Source of the DNA: Fallopia convolvulus
Lineage: Eukaryota > Streptophyta > Magnoliopsida > Caryophyllales > Polygonaceae
Length of the DNA: 64,000 nucleotides
NCBI GenBank assembly: GCA_964016875.1
Contig: OZ024722.1
Location: 62,393,443 to 62,457,442, forward strand
Direction: 5' to 3'
Shown here: piece by piece, positions 35,531 through 48,300 of the stretch
How the letters are laid out: each line of letters starts with the position of its first letter
How positions within the stretch are numbered: position 1 is the first letter of the stretch
Notes under the pieces: generated by a model
Seen by the model: the letters and a program-made list of their open reading frames with translations, nothing else
Told to the model about the DNA's origin: nothing
The model's database searches: none
Translations under genes and position numbers: made by a program

Positions 35531-37867
35531 ATGGGAAGTGGTAGCATGATCGACAACAAATGGGCGACGACGGTGGCCAGCATATGGATCCAATCGACGA
35601 GCGGCACCCCTTCCACCTTCGGAATCTACTCCTCCGTCCTCAAATCCTCCCAAGGCTACTCTCAGACCACCCTCGACACCGTCGCGCTCTTCAAAGACAT
35701 CGGCGCTAACTTCGGAGTCCTCGCCGGATTCCTCTACACCTTCGCCGTCCACAATCGCCCGCGAAACCACCTCTTCGGCGGCCCAAAGGTCGTCATTCTC
35801 GCAGGCTCTATCCAGTGCTTCCTCGGCTTCTTCCTAATCTGGCTCACTGTCACCGGCGTAATCGATCAGCCTCCGGTCGAATTGGTTTGCCTCTTCATAT
35901 TTCTTGCCGGCCATTCCATGCCGTTCTTCAACACCGCCGATGTCGTCACCGCCGTTAACAATTTTAGGGGCTTCAGTGGCACCGCTGTTGGAATCATGAA
36001 GGTTGATTTCATCGTTCTACATCTGCTGCTTAATATTACCTTTCTGTGTTTTTTTGGGAATTAGGGTTTTGAATGATTTTTTTAATGCTTAAATCAACTT
36101 CGCATTAGAATGTAGAATAATCTATATCAATTTGATTGATCTTATGATCTCTGCATACACCTAAATCCTAATTAGGGCGAGCAATCCTGTAGAATAGTCT
36201 ATATCAATTTGATTGATCTGATGATCTCTGAAAGGACAAGAGCAAGCTCAATTGCATCATCATTTTAACCATACATTGATCTTGAATTACTGTTCATGAA
36301 TTCAAGTGATCATGATATGCAGAACTCAGTATTGGTTGTTTCTCTAAATTCACATCAATTATGGTCCTACAATGTTTGATTCTTGTTATGCCCTTTCTCT
36401 GCTGCTTACAATGTTTCATTGTTCTAAATCTGCTGCTTAATATTACCTTTCTCTGTGTTTTTTTGGGAATTAGGGTTTTGAATGGATGCTTAAATCAACT
36501 TTGCATCAGAATGTAGAATAATCTATAACAATTTGATTGATCTGATTATCTCTGCATACACCTAAATTTGATTGGTCATGATCTGCCATATTTGAAAGGA
36601 CAAGAGCAAGCTCAATTGCATCATCATTTTAATGATCTTGAATTTGTGTTCATGAAGGCAAGTGATCATGATATGTAGAACTCAGTATTGGTTATTTCTC
36701 TAAATTCACATCAATTATGGTCCTACAATGTTTGATTCTTGTTTTGCCCTTCATCAGAGCTTCTTGGGGCTGAGTGGAGCAATGCTAATCCAAGTATACC
36801 GAACCATATTCAAGGGGAAACCAGCCGAGTTCCTTCTCTTGGTATCCATAGTTTCAACGCTCAATCCTTTATGGCTGATGTGGTTTGTAAAGATCCATGA
36901 CACAGTTGACAAAGAAGAGAAGCATCATCTCAACAGAATCTCCCTAGTAATTCTGGTAATCGCTGCGTATCTTATAGCTGTCATCATTCTTGAGAGCATC
37001 TTCACCTTACAACTATTATCACACATCTTCATATTGGTCATCCTTCTATGTCTCCTCTCCTCCCCTCTCTTCATTTCCCTTAAATTACTTTTAAGCAGCT
37101 CCAATGGCACATCCATGTTAGACACAGAGCAACCACTCATAAATACTTCTGAAGACGATACTAGCAAGGCTTCAGTTCAACCCGAATCAAACATTAATGT
37201 CTGGCAAGCAATGCGTACCCTAGATTTCTGGCTTCTGTTTCTTGTCACAGCTTGTGCTTTTGGATCGGGATTAGCCACTTTGAACAACATAACACAGATA
37301 GGTGAGTCACTTGGCTACAGTTCAACTGTGACCAGCACACTTGTTTCGTTGTGGGGAATTGTCAACTCCCTTGGGCGATTTGGAGCCGGTTATATATCTG
37401 ATTACGTTTTACACTCAAAGGGCTGGGCTCGGCCTCTTTTCATGGCCATAGCTCTGGCAACCATGAGCGTTGGACATGTTGTGATTGCATCTGGCTTCTC
37501 TGGAGCTCTTTATATAGGCACGATCCTCGTGGCCCTCTGTTACGGGTCACAGCTCTCTCTGATGCCCACGATCACGTCTGAGATCTTCGGCGTTGTGAAC
37601 ATGGGTACGATCTTTAACACGATTACAATCGCGGGTCCTGTTGGATCTTATGTGTTGTCGGTTCGGGTGGTGGGGTATATCTATGACCAGCAAGTGTCGG
37701 GCGATGATGATAGTTGTACGGGCGTTCACTGTTTCATGGCGTCGTTCTTCATCATGGCTGGAGTTACTCTTGTGGGATCGCTCTTTGCTGTGGTGCTGTT
37801 TATCAGGACTAGGTTGTTTTACCATGATGTTGTTCGTCAGAGGATTCGACAGTCATTGAACAAATGA
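35531..37867 (+). CDS. Nodulin-like / NFD4-type major facilitator superfamily transporter
   Basis: Two exons, 35531-36001 and 36758-37867, join in phase 0 to give 526 aa. The N-terminal part (WATTVASIWIQSTSGTPSTF, YSQTTLDTVALFKDIGANFG, FNTADVVTAVNNF, SGTAVGIMK) is the plant nodulin-like domain with several membrane spans. The C-terminal exon carries a second MFS half (WQAMRTLDFWLLFLVTACAF, NNITQIGESLGY, LGRFGAGYISDY, and MPTITSEIFGVVNMGTIFN). It is therefore a polytopic membrane protein of about 12 helices. Family members include NUCLEAR FUSION DEFECTIVE 4 and plasma-membrane or tonoplast transporters; the substrate is not predictable. The start at 35531 (GCGATAATGG) is the first ATG of the frame. 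The single intron contains a large internal duplication. The gene converges on B12D. Confidence 0.93.
36012..36752 (+). repeat. Tandem duplication filling the transporter intron
   Basis: Copy 1 (about 36015-36396) and copy 2 (about 36423-36752) share long words in the same order, for example CTGCTGCTTAATATTACCTT, GGGAATTAGGGTTTTGAATG, CAATTTGATTGATCT, GGACAAGAGCAAGCTCAATT, and CAATTATGGTCCTACAATGT. Only copy 2 runs into the acceptor CATCAG; copy 1 reads CCCTTTCTCTGCTGC at that place. Confidence 0.9.
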
Positions 37868-38228
37868 ATAGCATGATTTGAAGAAGCCCCATATATGTAT
37901 ATGAGTGTATATTGGATCAGTGTATAAGATTCAGGGTGTGTGGAATTGGATATTGCATGATTCAGGAACAATTGTTTGCCTGTGGAACAAATTGTATATG
38001 TATAATATTTCTTTTCCCCACAGGTATCAAATGAAACTGCAACTGCACTATTTACTCATTTCCAATCTATAATGGACCCATATGCTTACAATGGAGTTAA
38101 AAAAGAGTTTCTGAAATTATATTTTTGCAGTGTGTTTGGTTTAACTAAGAGAATGGAAATGGGTGATTCATACCAACAAATTACACTTGAGTTCATATCC
38201 AATTTAAAACTAGGGTATGTGTGATACC

Positions 38229-38434
38229 AAGGTCCGTTTGGTTCTATACCTAGCATATAAGAAATTGGGTTAGAAATGATCTTTTCCCTTTTTGGTTTTT
38301 GGTATGGATCAAGGTTTGGATATGGCTCATTTCCATTCCTCCAAAATACACATGAGTTCATACCTTATCTTTGAGGTGGGTATGAGTGAAACCTATTCCA
38401 ACCCGATTCTGGGTATAGAAACAAACGGGCCCTT
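38229..38434. mobile_element. Small MITE between two convergent genes
   Basis: Ends AAGGTCCGTTTGGTTCTATACC and GGTATAGAAACAAACGGGCCCTT are inverted repeats over about 22 bp. A related fragment (GTGTTTGGTTTAACTAAGAG) precedes it at 38131, suggesting an older neighbour or nested copy. Target duplication unclear (ATAC on both sides at slightly different spacing), so the superfamily is undecided. Confidence 0.65.
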
Positions 38435-38705
38435 ATACAGTATACACTCAAAACATGAAAAACAAGTTTCTTGGTGTCAGAGAATTAACCTCATTCTGAT
38501 GACATTTTATTATGAATCAGACCTGCAAGTTACAATCCTTGAGGCCATGAATGCCTTATTCAATCCAGGTGCAAATACCATATCCAATTGCACATTGGCA
38601 ATACAAAGGGAGAAAAAAACTAGATACAAACTTAATCAAAGCCAATAAACAATGAAATGAGATCCTAAAACTTAATAAGAAGATGATTATAGCTCTCTCC
38701 AAATT

Positions 38706-39175
38706 TTACTTGTTAGGGTCATTGAAGAATTTGTTGATGGATGGCATGATCTCAGGGGACCTGTTCCTAACACCCCTCCTCACAAAGTGCTGAGAATACG
38801 TTTCTCCTTCAGAATGATTGTCCAAAATTCCAGCTGCTCGGTTTTCCTTAGTCACCCTATACAATAAGATTGCAATACACAAATCACACACATGAAGCCT
38901 CTAATTCAGATCGAAACAAGACGATCGATCGAAACAGGAGAGAAAAAGTTGTTAACCTAACTTCAGGATTGACGCAGATGTTACGAACCAATTGCATCAC
39001 GCAGATCCCGACGGCGACGGAGACGGACGCGAAGAGAGGGTAAACCTGAACGAGAAAGGGATACATTGAAATTGGGGACCGGAATGATTGAAATCAACAA
39101 TGGCGAAAGATGTTTCGAATTAGTGAAGCGAAATCTACGTACCTCGGGTCTCAGCCAACGACCGTATTTCCCCAT
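38706..39175 (-). CDS. B12D-like protein, 3 exons
   Basis: Minus-strand exons 39143-39175, 38957-39045 and 38706-38856 give 90 aa in one frame, the usual B12D length. Sequence order: MGKYGRWLRPE, then VYPLFASVSVAVGICVMQLV (a single membrane segment, about residues 12-31) RNICVNPEVR, then VTKENRAAGILDN, EGETYSQHFVRR and a C-terminal RSPEIMPSINKFFNDPNK. The NP(E/D)VR, KENRAAG and PEIMPSIN.FF words are hallmarks of the B12D family (related to the complex I MLRQ/NDUFA4 subunit), small mitochondrial membrane proteins linked to seed and hypoxia physiology. The precise role is unsettled in the family. It converges with the transporter gene, with 838 bp between stops. Confidence 0.93.
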
Positions 39176-39610
39176 TGGAGATTGTAATTGAGATGAATGG
39201 AAGAAAAAACGAAGGCGGAAGGATGATGAAGATGCAGAATTTAGGCGTTGGGGGATGAAGAGGAAAGCTGATTTTCCGTTTGAATCGGTAACTGACAGGC
39301 GTAAAGGTACCTTTTGGGAAAAGAAAAATAATGTATTTTGAGAGAAAAAAATCCGTCTTAAGGTGTTTTTTTAGATCAGATTAGATAATACCTTAATTTA
39401 CATTGTTTTACATTAAAATATTGTATTCTTTACACCAAATTACATTTAATGCAAGGTTAGAGTTTGTTTAGATTGCTAATTTAATAGATTAAATTTTACG
39501 AACTAGGTTCTGTTTGGATCGAATTTTTAATGAGTTAAATTCATGATTTAATGTAATTTTTTGGAATCACTGACGGAGATCGAGTGGGGGTACGGGAGGG
39601 GACAGCGGTT

Positions 39611-39631
39611 CATCATCATCATCATCATCAT
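39611..39631 (+). repeat. (CAT)7 microsatellite
   Basis: Seven uninterrupted CAT units upstream of the nested hAT elements. Confidence 0.9.
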
Positions 39632-39926
39632 TAACTCATTGAGGATCCTCTACAACGAAATCTGGGGGATCAAAATGAGGGTACGCTACGTAAATTGGTC
39701 TGAGGAGGGACAGACAACTACTTGAAGCTTGGAGTACTTGAAGGCGACTGAAATGGGCGACATCATTTATCACTTTAATAACTTTTTTAATTTTTTTAAT
39801 TTAATAAAAAAATAAGAAAATTAGCTTTTCAAATATGAAATTAGGAATTTCAATTTTACAAAATTCTCAAATTCCCGATCTCTCAATTTTAATTGAGTTT
39901 CACTAAATAGGAGTAGTCCGTGGTAT

Positions 39927-41233
39927 TAGGGATGAACATTACCCGTGGGTGACCGATCCACCCGCTTCACCCGACCCAATTATACGGGTGAAAAACCGTA
40001 ATGAAGCTGGTGACGGGTGGGTCGGTCGATGGGTGAAATTTTACACCCGTTTAACCCGACCCATCACCCGACCCACCACCCGTTTCACCCATCTAGTACC
40101 CGTAAAAATCTATCCTAAATTAATTAAAATGAGGTTTAGTTTTTTCCTAAAAGAAAGTTTGGTTCTTGGGGGCTTTTTTTAAAAAAATTTGGTTTTTTTT
40201 TAAATATTAAAACTATACGGACCCTAAAGGCTAAATCCCTAATGGAATGTCATTATGATAATGTAAACGTTTTTGCTAAGGGGTCTGAATGACCTAGGAA
40301 CTTGTTTTAATGAGAGGAAGTTGAGGATTATTGTTGGAACTTAAGCAAATGAAAGATAAAGAAATTTGTGGGTCAACATATGTGAATCTTCACGGATAAA
40401 ATGTTTGAGAATATCCTCGATATCACTTTAGTATGCAGATTGTTGCATTAACTTTTTTTATATTAATTTTATTGTAATTTTAGAATTCGCTGGTGACGGG
40501 TAGGGTTGTCAATTACCCACGGGTGACCGATTCACCCGTTTAACCCACCCAAAATAAACGGGTGAAAACCCAATCAAAACGGGTGACGGGCGAAATGGGT
40601 TATGGGTCGGGTAAGGGTGATATTTTATCACCCATTAACCCGACCCAATAACCCGACCCATCAACCGACACATCACCCGTTTCACCCAAACCACCCATAT
40701 AACCCGTTTCGGCTCATAATTTCTAATATATATGGGCCTTCGAAGTCACCCATATAACTCATTTCGGTCCTTTAATTTGATAAATAAGTCCATTTGTAAC
40801 CCATCTTTGATTCCATTTTGATATTTATTGCTTTGGGATTTGTGTTTGTTTATGTATCGATTTTGGATATTTGTTTTAGTTTATGTATGACAATTTATTT
40901 ATAGACATAAAATACAATGGTTATACGGGTGAACGGGTCACCCATATAACCAGCGGGTGACGGGTGGTTTGGGTGACGGATAGAACATTTCACGGGTGAC
41001 GGGTGGGGCGTTTTAACTTGCGGGTCGGGTGGTGGAAGTGCTCCACCCACCCATAACCCAACCCATTGACAGCCCTAGTGACGAGTCACCCGACTCACCC
41101 GCGGGTGACGGGTGGGTCGGATATGGGTGAAAGGTTCCGCAGGTGATGAGTGGGTCGGGTGATACAATTTATTTTGCGGGTCGGGTGGTGGAAGTGTTCC
41201 ACCCACCCATAACCCGTCCCATGACCAACCCTA
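39927..41233. mobile_element. Outer hAT non-autonomous element, split by a nested hAT
   Basis: Starts TAGGGATGAACATTACCC and ends CCCATGACCAACCCTA. Flanks CGTGGTAT (39919-39926) and ACTGGTAT (41234-41241) match at 6 of 8 bases. Both ends are built of ACCCG/GGGTGA words. The element is interrupted at 40501-41077 by a second element of the same type. Confidence 0.78.
40501..41077. mobile_element. Inner hAT non-autonomous element nested in the outer one
   Basis: Starts TAGGGTTGTCAATTACCCAC and ends CCCATTGACAGCCCTA (inverse TAGGGCTGTCAATGGG). Flanks GTGACGGG (40493-40500) and GTGACGAG (41078-41085) match at 7 of 8 bases. No coding capacity; the interior is GGGTGA/CACCCG words around a plain AT-rich core. 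Confidence 0.87.
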
Positions 41234-41241
41234 ACTGGTAT

Positions 41242-42353
41242 ACCTTTCAAGTTCCAAATACTTCCTTCATATCCAAGAATCTCATCTTCTTTAACACGAG
41301 TTCGGTTCATTTAAATGCCCATCGAGCTCAAGCATAGCTTGCGAGCCTCTCATTTAGTTTTTTTGTGGGACAAACTCGTGAACAACTATTTTTACACGAT
41401 CACCTATAAAAACAAATCAAACTAAAAATTAAACTAAGTAGTTTGAGAGAGATCACCGAAACTATGTAGTTTTACTTATATATATAGCAGACCTTATTCA
41501 TGAACTTATAATCTAGTTTGTTATGAACGTATAATCAAGCTTACTTATGATCATATAATCGAACTTGTTCATGAACAAACGAGTTGTGTTTTCTTATACT
41601 CAAGCTCAATTTATTTATCTTTCGAGCCTTAAAATTATGTTCAAGTTCAACTCATTTACAAATCAAGTTAAATACAAACAAGATTCAATTGAGCCAAACA
41701 TCAAATTATTCATCAAATGTTCCATTCATTTACAGTCCTAGCTAGACTCCTAGCAACCTCCTTGCCTATGTGCCAAGCAAACCCTCATCATCATCAACAG
41801 TTCAACACCATATTGGTTTTGGAGTCAAAATTTCAAATGATCATTGATGGTGATTTTGTTTACGATGATGATCACATAAGACATAATCCAACAGGATAAA
41901 TATCTTTTTAAAGTATTATAGTATTAGTTGATAATTATTACTGTATTATTTTCAAATTTTCAAGCTTTTACTATCTAAATTCCATGTCTAGACATTCTTA
42001 GTTTCTTACTTCTATGTAGTGAAAATAGCATTTATTGGTGGTACTTTTGTGTAAATAACCCATTTTGTAAGCTCCTCCCTTCCTCAGCTCAGCTCCTCTC
42101 TTTCCTTGTGTTTCTTCCCCAAACCCTCTCTTCTCCCTCCCCAGTCCCTCGATCTCTTCTTCAATCTCCTGTTCAAGCACCTACAAACTCAAATTCAAAG
42201 CAATCCGCAATCACAATTAGAATGCAAAGTCACCGCCATGTGAGATGAACTTCTTCTTCTGCTGGATTTCGACTTCCTCGCCAAACTTTCCCCTAATTCT
42301 CTCCTCTCCCCCACGTTTCAAGCCGAAACCCTAATTCACCCCCACTGTTACCT
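41242..42353. other. Intergenic and 5' leader of the DDT-domain gene
   Basis: AT-rich to about 42040, then strongly pyrimidine-rich (42065-42350: repeated CTCTTC and CCTC words), as in the 5' leaders of plant housekeeping genes. No other gene is supported. Confidence 0.55.
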
Positions 42354-45300
42354 ATGCAGCCTCCTGATCCACCCCCAAATCCCTCCTCTCCGAACCAAAA
42401 CACCCCCCTCCTCGATCAACCGACAATGAACGGCGTCGTTTCGTCCCCGATCGACGCTCAGAACATCGTCGACTCCGAGGCCACCACAATCAGGAACGCC
42501 GACGAAGCAGAAACTGCCCCGTGCAACGGAGAAGCTGGAATCGAGGCCGAAGCTAAAGAGGACAGCAGAAGCCACACCGAGAAAAGCAGTAGTAGGAGTA
42601 GCAAGAACGGCGGCGATGTCGTATCGGCGAGGAGAGAAAGGCCTACTCGCGCGTGCACGATACGCGCTAAGTACGTGGAGCCGCCGTTGATTCAGCTCCG
42701 GACCCGGCCGGCAAAGAAGGAGAAGAAGGCGGCGGCGGCAGCTGTGCCGGAGGCTGCGGAGGGGGAGGAGAAAGATGAGGAGGGCGGCGGGACGGAGCAA
42801 TGTGGTAAAATCATTACGCCATTGTCGAATGATCCCCCACCTGGGCAGATACCTAGGTGGAATTTGAGGGCTATGTGGGAGCTGGCTTCTGTACTTAATT
42901 TTCTCAATGTGAGTTTGGGGATGAAAAAAAAAAGTTATCAAATTGGAATTGATTTTCATCAGAAGATGTTTCTAGAGCTTGATTTAATGGTTTCTAATGG
43001 AAGCTTGTTTCTTTTTTATTGTGGGCTGCAGATTTTTAGGTCGCTTTTGAACATTACAGTTGAGTTTTCGGCAGAGGAATTAGAGACATCACTGATGACG
43101 CCCAATGATACATTGAGTTATATACACATACCATTGCTAAAGGTTGGTTACTTTTTTTTTCCTTTATTGGCTTGTGCAAGATTAAAGCTTTTGTTGCTTG
43201 TTATTGTGTTCAAATGTATGTATTGTTGGAACTGAGTGTCTATAGTCTAGTCGATAAAATGTAGATTCAACTACACTGTTTTTTCATGTAGCCTTCTACC
43301 GTACATGAAAAGCAAATTACTTTATTTCCGAAAGCGGTCCCTCCATCTCTATATATGCAGTCTAGCCATTGCTTCTTCTTCTTGATCGCTTGGATCATCG
43401 AGTTTATTTATACAAAAAAAAGATAGACACAATTGTATAGAATTGTAGCGCGGTGACCCTGTCCATTTGCAAAGTGGACATAATAAGGGTAAGGTTTTGT
43501 AATCATTACTGACCACCAAGTTTTTTGAGCATGCGTTGCAAGAACATAAATTTGTATGCTTGCAGCCCCATGAAAGTATAACCATTTTCAGTGACAATCC
43601 CCTCGGAAACTTATTTCACTGGACTAAGCAGCATGGTGTAGTGTTGAGTAGTAGATCATAATATATATATCCCTTGTAACTAGGTAATGTTTGCTTTTGC
43701 GTAGCAATTAGTCCTGATCTTAGGGCTGGTACTTTGTTGTTTAGGTGATATTCGTGTTGAGGTATCCTTTTGCGTAGCAATCACATCATCTTCTGTAAAT
43801 ATTTTTGTGTTTTGAATTCACTGTAAATCTTCGGTTCAATTTTGGTAGGCAATTCCTCCTGTCACCAGGATGGCTTGTGGACGGGAAACGTGGGTTACAG
43901 TTCTATGTAGGAAGTTAAGAGACTGGTGGCATTGGGTAAGTTGCATTTCTTGCAGTTCCTTTTCCCCTTGAAATGTTTTAGATTTGTTGTATGAGAATCT
44001 AATTTGTAAATTTGAATTGCAGGTTGCTGAGGGAGACTTTCCAATTGTTGCCGCACATGGGTGAGTCAAAATGTGGTCACTGATAAAAGTTTGATTATGA
44101 TTTTTCTCTGCCCCTCAAGGCTTCCACCTGATATATAATTTTGTTTAACTTAGGGCTGAAGTTGAAGCTTACAAGTCTCTTGATCCTGCTGTTCGTGTTG
44201 TGATCCTAAAAGCTTTATGTGACATTCGTGTTGAGGTATCCTTTCAATTTACTGAAAGCAGTTATATTTTCTTTTAATTCCTGTCTAGCCATATATAGGT
44301 TTGTAAGTTTGTGTGTACATCTTAATTTTTTTTGGTAGTAAATACTTCCAAAGTGCAAATATTTCTTTCACTTTTTGCTGAACACTGTAGGAAGAAAAAA
44401 AACTTATCGTCCAATCTTAACAATAACGGTCCTTTTTCTCTCCTACAATGCTGGCACGTTCTTGACTTGTAATGCATAGCTGGTTGGTTCTTTTTTTTAG
44501 TTCACCCTTGTAACTCAGTAGTTAGACTTGCTTGCAACCTATCAATATTGCCACCACTTGTTTGAAGTATATTTTTAATGGTTTATTGCAGATGGATCAT
44601 TTTGGCTTCTATGATTTTGGAATGCTTTGCTTGTTTAGAATATAGGTTCAATTATACTTTGCTTATGGCTAGAGATTGACAAGAAGTTTTGTATCTGATA
44701 ATGCACAGCAAGAAGATATCAGAAACTATATCGATGATTGTATGAAACGTGGAATTCAGCTTGCAATGTTTCGTAAAGAACGAATTGGAGGTGATTCGCA
44801 TGGGATTTCTTACTGGTACAATAATGCATTTGCTATATTATTAATTTTTCCTCCCAACATTCTGGATAGTATTTTTTGGCATCTTTTGGGATTTTTTTTT
44901 TTTAGAAGTGCATCTTTTGCGAAATTGTGGCCAACTATATGATATTAAAAATGTTTTCTCATGTTTTTGCCGTACGTGGAGTATTTCAAAATATTTACGC
45001 GTTGAGTATTTCACAATATTTACATGTTCCTAAATCGTTGTCCCTGATGGTATTGATGTAGGTATGAAGATGATGACATAATTGGTCATAGATTATATAG
45101 GGAGATACGGAAAGTTGAGATGAAAAAAGCCAAGATAAAGGGGTCTAATGTTCTTCCTTGTACCACATATGAGTGGGAGACTGCTGCAACTAACTTAGAT
45201 GAATTTCAAGATATTTCGGTAAGTTACATGTCCTGCTAATGAGTTCTGAATAAGGGAAATGTTCACATTGTACTTGTTATTCATCGATTTTGTTTGAAGA

Positions 45301-48300
45301 ACTGTTCATTTGGTTGTCTCTCAAAATTTAAATAGAAGGGTCAATATCAGTTGTGAGATTCCAGTCTTTAGATGTCACCACTGTAGAACTTAGAGAGTTA
45401 TGAACTTGTGATGTGTAAAATAACTGTATATTTCATGACATGTCTGTTCTATATAGTCGTCTAGTTCTGAATAACTGGAGTGTGGATAGAGATAGATGGA
45501 TGCTTTTGTAGGAAAGGGAAGAATTTCATGTGTTTTCAGGTTCAAATGTGTATGATATGACTAATTTACGTTGATATCCTGGCTTCATATTTTATGTGAT
45601 TCAAACTTGACGAATTCTTAGTTTCAGTAGAAATTGGCATATCTCCATCTCTTTTTGGACCCAGCTTGAGTGTTGATCTTGAAAAAGTTTTAAACTTGAT
45701 CCAAGAACCCTACAAGTTATAGGGATCAGATGTAAAAAAATTCACGTGGATTACTCAAGCAGAATGGTCAATGATATGCATTTGCAGGATGTCTTTTGTT
45801 TAAAATTGTTTTCTGCATGTGCTGCTTTTGCAGGAGAAATTGTTTTCTAGCCAAAACAGAACAGAAGCATCTCTTGGCAAGAAATTGAAAAATATTTTTC
45901 TTCCTGAGATTGAAAAGGTTCATAAGGTAACAGCACTTCCCTGAATGTAATATTTTCACTCGTTATCTTCTGTCTCTCCATCACTAGGTTCCTTCATTGC
46001 TTCTATTATAGTATTTACATAATATAATTGATATTCTTGCTTCACTTGCATGCCAAAGAGGAAGGAGAAGTTGCTGAAAAAGCAACAGAGAGAAGCTCTT
46101 CTACTTGATAATTTTGTGAACATGGATGGGCTTGTGGCTGGGCGCTCGCTTCGTGGCAGAAAACCTGTAACTTACACATTTGGTAAGAGGAATTTAGCCT
46201 CTGATACATGATCCGATTATTGTACAACTTGTCAACCCTGTGTTTACAAATATGTTTCCTGGGCTCATAAGCATCAGGATACCAAAGGACACTTTGTGGC
46301 ACTCTTGATAATTAATGTGATGCCTTGTGCAGCCACCATTATATCTATATCAATTTCCTCGTATATATATGAGACGTGTTCCATGGTTATGTTGTTTTGC
46401 ATTACTTTTCCCAATGTTCTAAATCCACCTAACAGATGAACTCTGATACAGATCCACAAAAGTGCATGGTCAATTGCTTTGTTTAATCTGTCTATAGTTT
46501 CTGTGTCGTGACTAGTGAGGGTTTTTGATTTTTTATTGGAATTATGAGAAATTTGATCAGTAAATTATGTACATGCTATATCAGTTTATCTTGGAAGTTT
46601 TAGAGTCATTCCTCTATGAACATTTGAGATTTACAGAGCGAATTACTGGAATTGTTCTTACTTCTTACCCCATACAAGTTACCATCAATCTTGCAGATGA
46701 CTTCTCATTAAATTTACAAATCAAGTGGAATCCTTCCTTCAATACTGCATATATTAATATATTATATACTGTTAGTTTTAGTTTATTTAAATAGTTCCGT
46801 GTCTGATCCTTTCTGTTTTTCGATCTTGCAGATGACTTCGATCGCTCAATTAATGAGGCTATAAAGATAACCAAGTATGGATTGTTTCCCCCCTGAAAAT
46901 ATATCTTTATTAAAGCATAGCTCAGCTGTTTCAAAACATATACATTCATTTTCACACTTACTCTCCATCTCTAACTCATGTATATCTTCATCAGGCAGAA
47001 GCAGCCATCCCCAGAGCCAGGTGTGAAAAGAGAACCATCTGGAAGATCTGAACCGTCAATTAATGGCACATTGTCTGAACCTTCCAATCCACCTGACCAT
47101 GTCTTTTTCAGCCCACCATCTCCTCCTGATTCTGATGAAATGGATGAAGATCATAAATCTGAAGAAGACTTGGACCGAAGGTAAGCTCCTCTCTTGAATT
47201 TTTCATCACACTTGTCAAATGGGTCAGGTTCAGGTTTGGGTCTACCGGGTTTGGGTTGTCAGGTCGTTAAAATTCACGGGTCAGCTGGTTGGGTCGGCTC
47301 AATGGCCTTTGAGATGGATTTAGTCCCTATATCAATTTTGGTGCATTCTAACTAAATTCAGTTATTATTGTCACATAGGCACATAGCTGAATTTTAATTT
47401 TTCTTGGGTCTATCGGGCGTTCCCCCTTTCCCTTGGGCATGGGTACCCCCATCTTGACCCCCGAGATTCCGTTGTAGCGGAACTTCACTGGGTCAATGTT
47501 GTTGTTGTTGTATATTTTAATGATAAAATATATTATAATAATATAAATGATATAATACATGGGAAGCAATGAGTCGGGTCAACCCTACCCAATTGGGTTC
47601 AGGTTGCTCCTGGCCCATTTATTTTCGGTTTGGATTCAATTCTGTAAACTTTGGTCAAGTCAGGTTGGGTCAGACAGCTCTATTTCTCATTGTACACACT
47701 TGCTGATTTGCTTCTTTCTAACTTAATAGCAATAGAAGAAGACGAAGACCGCAAAGGTATTCAGATAAGGAGTTTGTTGAAGAAGTTTCTGACAATGATA
47801 GAGATTTTGACAGCGATGATGATATAGTTGGAGAAGCAGTATATGACGACGATTATGTGAGAGGGAAGAAGAGGAAAAAGGTATCCAGTAGCTCTGAAGG
47901 AGATGAAGAGTATCGCTGGAGTGATGAAAATGGGGAAGAGGAAGAGGAAGAAGAAGAGGAAGATGAGTATTCTTTAAGTATGAGTGATGACAGCGATAGA
48001 CCCCGGAAAGTAAAAAAACTCCCGGGTCGTACTCGCAGAGAAACCAAGTCAAGATTGGTTGATGACCTAAAATCTGGGCTGAGGCGAAGCAAACGGTCAA
48101 CCAGAAACCGAATGAATTACCAGCAGTATGAGATATCAGAGTCTGATCATGATTCAGCAAAACAGAATAATAAGTCAAATTCAGATGCATCTGAAGAAAA
48201 CTATTCAGTTGGGAGTGATAAAGAAGATGAATTCACAATGGAAAGCCCAGATTCAAACGCTCATGTAGAAGAAGAAAAACAGCAAGATCATCATCCAGAA

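Noticed and set aside
35309..35770. Minus-strand 153-codon open frame
   Set aside because: Antisense of transporter exon 1. The plus-strand product is a clear nodulin-like domain.
42348..42959. Minus-strand 203-codon open frame
   Set aside because: Antisense of DDR4 exon 1, which is GC-rich. The plus frame joins eleven further exons in phase.
47723..48190. Minus-strand 155-codon open frame
   Set aside because: Antisense shadow of the acidic last exon of DDR4.
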